From Deuterostichococcus epilithicus (taxonomy: Eukaryota; Chlorophyta; Trebouxiophyceae; Prasiolales; Stichococcaceae): a stretch of 64,000 bases of DNA. Of the stretch, positions 23,901-35,627 are shown piece by piece (position 1 is the stretch's first letter; each line of letters begins with the position of its first letter). The stretch is taken from positions 1,364,001 to 1,428,000 of the forward strand of contig JAVTLE010000015.1 in NCBI GenBank assembly GCA_033439295.1. The letters are read 5' to 3'. The notes below the pieces were generated by a model. That model did not search any database. It was not told where the DNA came from and saw nothing but the letters and a program-made list of their open reading frames with translations. The position numbers and the translations under genes were made by a program.

Positions 23901-26900
23901 GGCATGCGCAATGCTGGCATCAGCGGGCGCCGCGTCTGGCTTCTTTGCAGCTGCAGCGGCGGCGGTTAGTGAGACGGCCGACTCGACGGCCACCGCCGCG
24001 GGCGCTGCAGGGCTTCTGCCGTCAGTGGGCGCGTCTGCCGCCTCTGCTGTCCCGCTGCCGACCAGCGCTATGCCAAGCTGGTCCGCAGTCGCGACGACCA
24101 CAGGGTGGGCATCATCGATGCCAACAGGTGGCGCCATCAGCCACGCCTCTGCAGATGCGGCCGCGGCTGGCGAGGGATTGCTGTCAGCCGGCGTCGCCGC
24201 CGCCTCTGCGGATGTACCGCCATCGGCTGGGGCGGCTGCTGCCAGAGCCCACTCCTCTGCGAGATCGGCGCCGGGCTCAGCGCCGCTGCCAGCAGCCGGC
24301 GTGGCGCCAGCAGCGGCAGCGGAGGGGGCGTCGCCATCACCGCCCAGGGCGTGCGCCGGGCACGCCAATACAGCGTCGCTGGCGGCCACCATTCCAGCTG
24401 CCGGCCACTCTGCAGACATGGCAGAGGCCGCAAGGGCCACCGCTTCCGGCGCAGCAGCCGCCTCCGCAGCAGGCGAAGTAGCTCTGATGGCGCTGGCGCT
24501 GCGCCGCTGCAGCCACTGCAGCAGCGAGCTGCCGTTGCTGTCTGCCGGCTGCTCAGCGGCCCAGCTGCGCAGCTCCTGCAATGAAGACAGACGGAGTAAG
24601 ATTGGAATTGGCAGCAGGTCCACAGCTTAGGAGCCCTGCCCAGATGATATAAGGCGAAGGAGCAGCAGCTGACGAAGTGGCGTCCTTGGCCTTAGGACTG
24701 AAGCCGGTGACAACTCCTGTGCTAGGCACTCAGCACTTTGTAGTCCGCAACTTTTGCCTCGTGTGGCAGGTCTTCAGAGTTCCGTCCTGTACGCACCTGT
24801 GCGCCGCCAGGCAGGAAGGCAGTGGGGCTGGCACTGTCCAGCTGGCGCTCCGCGGGGGCAGCGCCTGCAGGGTAAGGAATCCGCAGATCGGTTCCACTTA
24901 GGCTGCAGACTGCCATTAAGCAGGCTCCGCTGGGAACAGTTGCCATGCCTATCTGGAAACAGTTGCCATGCCTGTAACGACAGTCAAGGTCATTGCCACC
25001 AGTAAGGGAAGGCACGACAGCTCCTTCATGCACAGCCGTGCTTGCTTCTCACTTCAGCGAGCTGCAGGACTGGCCAGCATATCAAAGCTGCCTCGAAGGG
25101 CAACACAAGCGACATGTGCAGGCTGGCACAGCTTGTCAGCGACCATACCTGCATCGCCTAGCCGCAGGGGCGAGGGCAGGTGCTGCCCGAGTGCGGCCTC
25201 TTCGGCCTCAGCTCCACTGCGGCCGCCATCGCCACTGGCCAGCCGCTGAACGCTAATGCCAGATTCTGCCGGGCTAGCACCGTCGCCGCTTCTGGCAGGC
25301 TGCTGTCCGGCACCTGGCGCAGCTGCTGCCGGCGGCGGCTGTGCAGGTCCAGCCTGCGCTGGCGCCTGCGCTGCGGCGCCTGCTTCGCCGGTCCGCTTCA
25401 GGCTGAGGTGCAGCTCCAGCGGCTGCAGGAGCGCGGCCCGCATGGCGATGGTGTCGCCGGCACGCGGCTGCAGCTGGCCAGCCACTTTCGCCCAGAAGCT
25501 CACCGCGCCATACTTGGCGCGCGGCCTGCGGAAGATGGTGGTCTCCGTGCGCCGGCCGCTTGGTAGCACGAAGCCGGACACCACATCGTTGTGCACGCCC
25601 CAGGCATCGAGCGCTGCCGCCGGGATGTGTAGCGATGTCGCGCAGCCTGCCGGCAGCGTCCAGCTGGCGGTCCTGCCGTCGGCGCTCACCATCGCCGCCG
25701 CGGACCGGGCCGATGACTGCCCGCGAGGCTGGCGTGTGGCCGCCGGCTCCGCCGGCCGCGCCACCTTGGATACATGGATGCTGGGTGCGGTGCTGCTGCT
25801 GCCTCTGCCCCTGGCGTTGTCGCCGTCGCCGGCCGCCGCGGCCTCCTGGCAGAACTGTAGCACGTCGCCTGGAGCGAGCTGCAGCGCTGAGTGCACCCGC
25901 TGCCAGCCCTCGCCCTGCAGCCGCGATAGGCACGGCACAAATGTGCAGTCCGCAGCCGTGCCGCCCGGCAGCGTCAGCATGCAACCCACGCCGCCGGCCG
26001 CCTTGGGCGTTGCGGCCACAGTGCGGCCGCCAGCCATGAAGCGCGGTCGCTCGCCGGGCGGGATGTGGCAGCCGTCGCCGCTGTATGCCGGCAGCAGGCG
26101 GATGCAGAACGCCGCATCGCCACTCGCCGCCTCCTGCTGGTCGCCAGCCCCCTGGCTGTAGGGCTCGGCATCCGACTGCTGCATGGCAAACAGCAAAATC
26201 CCGATCACTGCCGTGCAGTACACATCCATCATGACCCACATGAATCCGATAGCAGGTAGGCTGCTCTACAACAACAGTCTTTCATCAGAGAGCCATCGAG
26301 CCTCAGCACCAGAGCTGGAGAGGCAAGGCTGGCCGGCAGCAGCCCTTGCCCATGTCCATGCGGGAGATGATGCAGCGGTGCAAGATAGGACCTCGGCACA
26401 CCTTTGGGGCTGCGGAGCGCGAGGTGCTGATGTGGATCTGCAGGGGGTCCAGGCTGCTGACCCGCATGTGAATGACGTCGCCGGCCTGCAGCTGCAATGC
26501 CTCCGCCACAGGCTCCCACTGGCTAAACCTGAAGTAGCTGCTGCTGCTGCTGCCGTCAAGCAGGCGGCGCTGAACGCTGAGGCGGCCTGGCAGCTCCAGC
26601 GTGCAGTCGCAGGACTGCGAGACGCCCCAGTGCTCCAGCAGCTCCGTCGGCAGCCGCAGGTTCTGGACCCGAGACTGGGCGACTGGCCACTGCATTGCAT
26701 GACATGAATCGCGTTTCGAAGGAAGTGCTTGGCGGTGTCATCAGGTCCACGCTGCCATGTCACGGCGCGGGATCATCATGCAGTGGCTGTGACTGCTTCA
26801 GTGTCGGTGCTTGGCAGGGCACCACTTGTGCATCACGGATACTGGAGAAGGCTCGAAGGGTCCTGCCTGTCAACCTCAGCAGTCAATCACCAGGGAGGGC

Positions 26901-27322
26901 CCACCTGGGCAGTGCCATCTGGCAGGTACTGGATGATGCCGCAGCGTTCGCGTGCTGCTGCCTTCGGGTTCTGTGGGGTGGGGACGGTGGCGGCTGAGGG
27001 CGGCAGCTTCCGCACATGGAAGCGGCGGCTGCCGGGTGCCTCCTGGCGGAACTCCACCAGGTCGCCGGGCGCCAGCTGCATCGCTTCAGCAACAGCGGGA
27101 AAGCCGTCCCGGATGCGGCTGCGGCCCGCCACATAGAAGCAGGAGTACTCGTTGCCATCGGGCGGCAGCAGCGTGCAGGGCCGGCGCGGCCTGGGCCCGG
27201 CGGTGGATGGAAAGAGGCCCTCCAGACCGCCTGGCATCTTGAGACTCCCGCCATGCCACTCCTGGGACAGCCAGACCTGAAAGGTGGCCGCCTCGGCCGG
27301 CTGCGGCTGCGGCGGCTCTGCT

Positions 27323-27354
<32 letters not shown>

Positions 27355-30300
27355 CGGAGGCGCAAAGCCTGCGGCCGCCGCTGCAGCCGCCGACAGCTTC
27401 TGCACATGGAAGCGACTGATGCCGACCGCCTGCTGGCGGATCTCCAGGACATCTCCAGCCGCCAGCTGCAGCGTCTCTGACACGGCGCGCCAGCCGTTAC
27501 GCACGCTTGCGTAAGCGGCCCTCGCAGCGGCAAAGCATTTGAGCTCTGTTCCTCCGCTGACAAGGAAGGCGCATGGGCGGCGGCCTTTGCTGCTGTCAGG
27601 GTCTGGCGGGAACAGCTCGCCGCAGCCAGCGGGGAGGCGCAGCACCTCCCCCGAGTATTTGGCTGACAGCTGCACATGAAACAGCGCCGGCTCCGGCAGC
27701 TGGGTGCCTGGCTGCAGTTCGGCTTGCGGCTCGGCCTGCAGCAAAGGGCACAGAGGTCTTTGGGCTGCATGGCCTTGACATAGCCTTGCCGCCAGCCAAT
27801 GCGAGGCTGAACATGTGAGGACGGACCGTTCTGCGACAATGTGGGAGCGTGAGTGCCAGAAGCTGAGTTTGGGCAGCGCCAGACACAGTGTTCCACAGGC
27901 AAGCAAGATGAGGGTGGGTACCTGTGCGGGGGCGGTCGCCTGTCGCAGTGCGGCGACGCGCTGCGCTTTGGCGACACGGAAGCGGCCGCTGCCGGGGGCC
28001 TCCTGGCTGAAGCGCAGCACGCTGCCAGGCTTGAGGCACAGAGCCCTGTGCACGTCCTCCCAGCCACCGACAATGCGGTTTGATGACGCCCTGTAGCGCG
28101 AGGCGACCTCCCAGCCGGACGACAGCACAAGGGTGCACCGTCGGACGGTGACGCAGCCCGACCCACACGGCCCGTTTGGCGTCGGCGTGATGCTGTCAAA
28201 CAGCGGCCGCTGCTCCTTGGGGATGGGGCAGCTGCTGCCATTGTACATCTCGCTGAGCTTGACGGTGAAGGTGGCGGCAGCGGTGCCGGCGGCCGCCGAG
28301 GCTGCTACTGCCTGCGCTGATGCTGCCGCCGCTGAAGCCGCCGCCGCCGGCTGCACCGGCGCTGCTGCTGCCACTGCTGCTGGAGCTGCCGCCTGCTCTG
28401 CTGCTGCCTGCTGTGCCGCCTCCTGCGAGTGCGGATCAGATTCGTGAGGTGCAGGCTGCTTTGACTACTATGTTCAGCATGGCCCTTCGCCATTTTATCT
28501 CTCGATATGTGCAACTCTGTATGAAGCTGGTCGACTCAGGAGCCAACCTCAAAGAGTCTTAGCGCTAGCAATTTGGCATCAGCATGGCCCGCACAGCATG
28601 CGCAAATACAGAAGATACAGATGACTGGCGGTGAGGCACGATGAGCGTGCTGCTGGCCTCACCACTGCCGCTCCAGGCGACTGCTGCTCGCTGTCGCATC
28701 CCTCGACAACCGCATAGGCGGCGCACGTGCTTTCAAAGGACGGCAGCTCCTCCAGGCCAGCCTCTTCCTGTCGTTGCAGCAGGTGCTGCTGCTGCGAGGC
28801 CGACCGCTCCGTGATGGTGAGCTGCACCCGCAGCGGCCCGTCCGGCGCCTGAGGCTGTGCGTGCAACTTGACGGCATCGTCGGGCCGCAGCTGCATCGCG
28901 TCGGCAACCGCCGGCCAGCCCAGGATGGCCGCACGGCCGTCGCTTTCGCTTCGCAGCTTGAAAGTGCACTCATGCTGTGCTCCGCCCGGCAGCACGAAGA
29001 TGGCAGCAGACTTGAGCGGCAGCCGCCAGTGCCTCGCTGCAACAGCGGGCAATTCGATGCGAGAGCCCTGGCGATTGGGCATCCGCCACAGTACACTCCC
29101 GTTTCCCGTGATGCGGCAGTTGCGCATGCTGGCCTTTGGCGCTTTCTTGGCTTGCCGCGGCAGGCGCAGCTGCAGCTGCGCAGAGTGCTGCTGCGGCAGC
29201 GGCGGCGGCGGCTGCCTCTGCTGCCCAGGCTGCTGCCACCCTGGCTGCTCGGACGGCTGCGGCAACTGCTCGGGCTGCTGCTCCGCCGCCCGGGCCGCCC
29301 GCTTGGCAATCTGCGCCGCTGCCCGCCTAGCCACCTGCTGCGCCGCCCGCTGCTCCTTCTGCAGGCGCTGCCTTGCCAGCCTCTGCTCGTCCTTGTGCGA
29401 CGGCACGGCAACATACAGGTCCGGCTTCTTGCGTTGCCGCCCAGTGCTGACACCTGTGTGAGGGCTGGCGAGCGCTCCCCCGGCGCCACCCTCAGCCTCG
29501 CCGCCGCCGGTGCGGCCCATGGTGAACCGCAGCGGCGTTGCTGGCTCCGCAGCGCCTGCCAGTTGGGCTGCAGTCGCAGGGCTCGCTGTGGTCGCGGGCT
29601 CCAATGACTGCCTGGCAGCGGCGGGTGGGGTCGCGCCAGCGGCGAGCCCGCTTGACAGGGTGGCCGCACTGCGCGCCGGCGTGCCGCCAGGCTTTGATTG
29701 CTGCCGCAGTCTGGATGCCGGCGCCTGCACCGCTGGCCGCCACGCAGCTGGCGCCTGCTGCTGCTGCTGCTGCTGCCGCCGCCGCCGCTGCTCGGCCAGG
29801 CGCTTGGCCATGGCCGGCGGCGGCGCAGGCTCTGCCGCGTATTGCTCTGGAGGCTTTCGCATGCGCTTGCCGGCGGCGACACCGCCAGTGGCTGTCCACT
29901 CCTCCGAGCGGCCTGCGGCCACACGAAAGCACAGGGAGCTCAGGTCCGGCATGCTGCACATAGTCAGATGCCCTGGGCTGCTCGCTGTAGACGACAGGCC
30001 AGCAGCTGCGGATACGCAGGGTTGCCCCATGCAGAGGCATCTCAAGTGGCAGTGAGTGTCAGCCTCCATGCACGACGCTCCACCTTGGGCATGGGCTAGG
30101 GGCGCATGCTCAGCCCGCCGTGCCGCGCCAGCTGCAGCTGCGGTGCCGCCGCGGCCCTGCTGCCGATGCGGCCTCCTGGCCGCGGCCGCACCGCCGCNGC
30201 TGCTNCGTGGCCGCGCTGCCGACAGGNGNCCGCCGCGTCGGGGCGCCCGTGGCGCCGCCGCCAGCGACACCAGCGCAGCCTCCATAGCCGCCGGGCCGCC

Positions 30301-30981
30301 GCCGCCGCTGACCGCGGCAGCCTCCCGCCGCGCCGCCTGCTCCACCAGGCTGACAGCGCGGTTTGAGTGCACCGCCTGGTACTGCGCCGGCGCCTTGACG
30401 GAGCGGCCCGAGGAGGTGACGCCCACCGGGGGACGCAGCATCGCCGCCTCGGCAGCCTCGGCCGCCAGCGCCTTGGCCGCAGGCGTCACCCTCATGGGCG
30501 GCGCGCCTCGCAGCACCTCTGCCGNNANGCGCTGCGNGNTGCGCGGCGCGGCGGCGCAGCCGCCGCCGCCGCCCGGCCGNCGCGCCAGCGCCGCCACGGT
30601 GACCGCCTGGCGCCCACCTGGGCCCAGTGGCAGAACAGGTTCTCCAGTACGACGGTCGAAGCCAAGGCAACCTGGACCTGGCCAGATATCGCTGCGAAAA
30701 ATCGTTGGTGTCGCTGCTCCCTGGTTGCATGGCATGGTCAGGAGGGGCCATACGCCACCCTGTTGCAAGCATGTCCCGGGAGTCGAAAGGATGTCTCGCG
30801 AGTTTGGGTCCCAGAGCTGAAGAAGCTGCGCCAACCAAGGAGAAGCGCGCATGGATTGACTGAGGCCTGGCTCATGGCGGACGCTGCAAGAGGGCGCACC
30901 CCTGCCGGTGAGCCGCACGCCCGCGCGCTGACTGGGCGCGCTCCTGGCGCCGCCTNTGCGGGCGCGCTTGGCGGGGGGGGC

Positions 30982-31012
<31 letters not shown>

Positions 31013-34000
31013 CCGGCCTCCTCGAGGGCCCGCTTCTTCTCCAGGCGCTCTGTTGCGAAATTGATCAGGCTAGATCAGCGAGAAGTCAGATCGGAGGAAG
31101 CGTTCCGACAGCAGTGCTGTCGGCGCACGGCAGGCAGCGACTCATGCAAGGGCGATGCAGGGCTTGCGTATTATGTGACTTCATTGATGCTGCCCAGCTT
31201 GGTCGTGCAGCGCATTCGGAACGGCTCCAAGAAGACAGACGGAAGCAGTTCATGCAGCCGATCTGATAGGGTCGAGGACAAGGAACGCACTGGCGCCGGC
31301 GCCCAGGTTCGAGGGGTTCCACCACATGCTGCAGGCAGCATCCAGAGTTGTGTCAGCATCAGCGCGCCCGCAAGCACCCCACGCTGGACGCAAGCCTCGT
31401 ACATGCTTTGCGGAACATGCAGCGCTGTGTTCTGCCTGCAGCTCAGGCTGGAAGCAGCACGCCAGGTGGTGAACAAGACACTCACTTCTTGATGCAGGCG
31501 ACGACGGCGGGATCGTGCACGCTGTGCTTCCTGCACACAGCAGAAGTGGTCTGTTGGTGACTGTCTCTGACATTGTGAACCAAGCACGTCCAATCGGAGT
31601 CTGTTGTGCAGAGCACTCGGTCAGCAGCTGGCTGGCAGCGGTGAAGGCAGGTACTTCAGCGGATGCCTGGCACTGCTCGAGATCAGATGCCACCGATGCC
31701 ATATCAGGAGGGTGAACGACAGCCAGGAGATAAGGCCCGGCAGGCTGCATGCGCACTTGCGATTCTCTCGGATGTGGTCCCGCATCTTGACCTTGAGGCC
31801 GGAGCCCATGAGGTGGTGCTCTGACACGTACATGTAGCCGACCGCCTGCGCCAGCGACATGTGATTTTGCAGGCGTCAATGCACGTGGGTGGGAGGCGGT
31901 GTGATATGGTTATATGCATGTGACTGCCGAAGGCTGCCGCGCCGGGGCGGCACTCACCAGAACCATGAGATGGCGGAGCTCCGAACAGGACAATCTGTGC
32001 CCAGTGTCTCAAGCAGCAGTGTCTGCATTGGGGGCAGCATCAGGAGGTGGACGGTCGGCTCACCGTCTCCGGCAGCGCGTCGCAGAAGGTGATCCAGGCC
32101 TCGCGGGAGATGCGGAAATTCTCCCCCACATTGACGGCCCAGATGCGGCCCTTCGTGAGCACGCGTGTCAGGTGCTCCAGCTGCTCGTCGAACATGCCCT
32201 GCGCAGCGGCAGCACTGGCGTGGTCGGCAGCAGGCGGCCTGGTGCATGTGGCAGGTAGGTCCTTTGCGTGCTGCCCCTGCGCTCCGGCATGCATGTTGAG
32301 GGCTCCAACTGCAGCATGAACATGGCATGGATGCCAGAACATAGTGATGCCAGAATGGGCAGCACACGACCATCCCATACTGCATGTTCGTCCATGTCGC
32401 ACCCTCTTGTAGACAGATGCACGCCAATCGTGCCAGTACCTCAAATGATGATGTGCAATGGAGACGTACAACCGCATGTTCGAAAGCCTAGGGCCTCGAG
32501 CTGACAGTGTGAAACCGCAGGACGCTGCAAGAGGCTCAGACTGCACCCCGCGAGCACAAGCGATGCCTCCCAGAAATGCCCGTGCAAAGAAGCCCTGTAG
32601 CCTGCTGTCCTCAGTGCCGCCCCTGAAGATCATCAGGTTGCTGACTGGAGCGCAATCGAACTGGACCAGTGGAGGCGGTGTGAGGCAGCCAGGGAAGCAG
32701 GCCAGACTGAACAGCAGAGAGGCAGCAGCGGTGCCGCCAGGAGCGCACCTCTTCGAAGTTCTGGATGTAGAGCACCTCCACACGCGTGTTCTCCTCGAGC
32801 GCATCCAGCACCGCGTTGATGACGGACGGGCGCGCATTGATGCCCAGGTACTGCTTCAGGCGCAGGACGCGGCCCTCGGCCTCGAACTTGGTGCTGTTGG
32901 CGCGCACCAGCGCCAGAAATTCGCGGATGGGCGTGTTCTGCGGGGGCAGCGCTGAGAGTTCTTGTGATTAGCAGGTGAAGATAGCGGGAGGGGCAGCGCA
33001 GAAGCGGCGCAGGCTTGTGCAGCGGCAGTTGACTCGAGGACGGGGTGCAACCTCTTGCACGAGGCCGCTGCAGGAACTGGTTTACGGGCTTCACAGGGGT
33101 ATGGCCGATGCAAGGGGAGCAGCCAGTTTCGCGGATGCCATGCTGCCAAAGGCCATGCTGCTTGACGATGCAGCACATTGCATGCTGGCGGACCATCGCT
33201 GGTGGGTGCAAGAGGCAGCCTTCGGTCAGCTGTCGATGTCGCATCGTTGAACAGCGAGGATGGGGAGCGCACATCGGAGGGGTTGCCGCCCGGATTGCGC
33301 TTGGGGCGGCCGCAGACGATGGCCGCTACCGCCGCCCGCGGGTCCTCCGTGCAGGGCCTGCAGTCCAGCGCCGTACCGCCGGGCCCCGCGGGGCCTGCCG
33401 CCAGCAGCTGGGAGACTATGCCGCCGCCGGCGGCGGCCACGCCGCTCAGGCTGAGTGCAGCGCCACTGCCGCTGCGCCCCGCGGCACTCAGGTCGAGCGC
33501 AGCGGCAGTCATCGCGCCGCAGTGACCAGGACCTTCGGTGCATGGCAGGCAGCCAGCCGCGGCGGCGCTCAGTGCAGCGTCTGCAGCCACCTGCGCGGGC
33601 AGGAGGGCGCTGCAGACGCCATCGCCGCCAGCCGCCGGCCCGCCAGCAGCAGCGGCGGCAGCGCCGGCTGGGCTGCTGAGCGCAGACACTGCCGCAACAG
33701 CCACGGGCGATGCCTGCAGCGGGATGGCCTCTGCCTCTGCCGCCTCTGCCGTGTTGTGCAGCATTGAGTCTGCCGGCTGCGCAGCCTCTGTAGCCGCCGC
33801 AGGCGCCGGGTCGTTCATCTGCACCGCCGCCGCTGTTGAGGTGGCTGCACCCTCCTCCTGGGGCAGCAGCTCTCCTGCGGGCTGTGCCAATGCCGGCATC
33901 GGCGCAGGCGGGTCGATGACCGCTGCTGCCGAGGCGACGGCAGCCTCCTCCAGTGCAGGCGGCTCCTCCACAGGCTGCTGTGCCGCCTCTGGCGCCGGCG

Positions 34001-34289
34001 CAGGCGCCAGCATGTCGGCTGCCACCTGCAGCGCCACCATCTGCGCCGCCGCCGCCGCCGAGGTGCCAGCGGCCTCCTCCTGCGCAGGCGCCTCCTCTGC
34101 GAGCTGCTGCACCACGAGCGCCTGCATCGGCATAGGGGGCTCGATGACCGCTGCTGCCCAGGCGGCAGCAGCCTCATCCTGTGCCAGCGCCTCATCTGCG
34201 GGCTGCTGTCGGCCGCCACTCTCTGCGACATCAGGCTGCGGCTCAGCCGCGACCTGCGGCGCCTGCACTGCCAGGAGATCCACCAGATC

Positions 34290-34332
<43 letters not shown>

Positions 34333-35588
34333 GGGTCGTGCGGGTTCGCGCTGTCCGCCGGCAGGTCCAGCGGCTGCAGCCTGAGGCGGCCCTGTTGGCG
34401 CTCCACAGCCGGCAGTTCGTCGGCGGCTCTGAGGCCGCCGCCACTGGCCTCCGAGTCGTACCCGTCAATGCCCGGCAGGGCAGCGCCGGCCGCAGACTGC
34501 TGGCTCAGGCGAATGCAGCGGCCGGGCTCGGCCGACGAGGGACGAGCCATCATGGAGGTGCCGACTTCATTGTCCGGGAGCGGGCCCCTGCCGCCAGATG
34601 CGTCCGTCATGTAACTGTTTAGCCCTGGCAGGCCGCACGATCCGTCCATGCTGACGTGGCCGCCAGCTGCTGGCGGCGGCGCCAAGTCAAACACTGGCAG
34701 GCCGGCGTTGACTCGCTCCTGTTGGGCGGAGATGGCCAAGTCCTCCACACGCTGTGGGAGGTCGTCTGCCGGCGGCTCCTCGTCAATAGACTCGGGTTGC
34801 GTGTCAAAGGACAGCTGCGGCGCCGGGCTGCCAGGCAGCGGCGCTGGGCCGCTGCTGGCGCTGACGGGTGCCACCGGCAGGCTGCTGCCCGCGGCGGGCT
34901 GCCCTGGCAGGCTGTCGGCGGCTGTCGGCGGCGACGCGTCGGAGCTCACCAGCTGCAGCTGCACGGGCGACTCCTCGGCGCATGGCGCGCCACCGGCATT
35001 GTCGCGCCGCTCGCTGTCGCATGGCCGCCGGCNGGCGGCGCCGCCGGTGGCCTCCACAGCCAGCGGCGGCGCCGGGCTGCGACCTTGCACCATCGAGGCC
35101 AGCTGGCCGCTGTGCGTCCAGGGCTCCGCCGTGGCGCGCAGACGCTCGAACAGTTCGTCCGGCACGCACACCCAGGTAAACTTGGTTCCCGGCTGGGTGT
35201 CATTCAAAGACCCTGCATGCATCATAGCGACGGTCTACCAGCAACCATGTCAAGAGCTGGATTGCTGCAGTGACGAATGGGGCTCGTACACGGGCTCATA
35301 CATTCCTTGGCTATGCACTAGTGAGTAGTGAAGTCAAAAGCATCATCACATGGTGCCAGCGCTCTGCAAAGCGGCAATGTGGCACAGCAACGCGGCAGGC
35401 CCTTTGGGACGGGCAGGCCTGATGAAAAGCATCCCGAAATGCAGCAGTCATGGGTCCAGCGCTGGGCATGTCAGCAAGACTAACACGAACTTTGCGCATC
35501 TCGCCTGCATGGTAATCCTCCGACACAATGTAAGGCGTCTCGCCGTCCATAAACATGCGGACCCGGGGCCCTGGCAGCGCCGCCAGCA

Positions 35589-35627
<39 letters not shown>

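Noticed and set aside
22678-26161. Long plus-strand open frames (over 200-350 residues) opposite the B3 exons
   Set aside because: They mirror the GC-rich minus-strand coding exons, are full of Arg, Pro, Ala and Ser with no domain, while the minus strand has B3 signatures and in-phase splice sites.
28579-28656. The stop at 28579 as the end of the first B3 gene
   Set aside because: A GTGAGG donor lies just before the weak tail, and the next exon (from about 28459) opens in the same phase and leads into the next B3 domain.
29136-30820. Plus-strand open frames with Gln/Leu and Ala runs
   Set aside because: Antisense of the exon carrying the RKxPxxY motifs; they contain Ns and have no recognisable domain.
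33538-34614. 358-residue plus-strand open frame, rich in Ala, Ser, Cys and Gly
   Set aside because: It is the antisense of the Ala/Pro/Gln-rich exon of the giant gene; poly-Cys and Ala runs come from CTG and GCC repeats.
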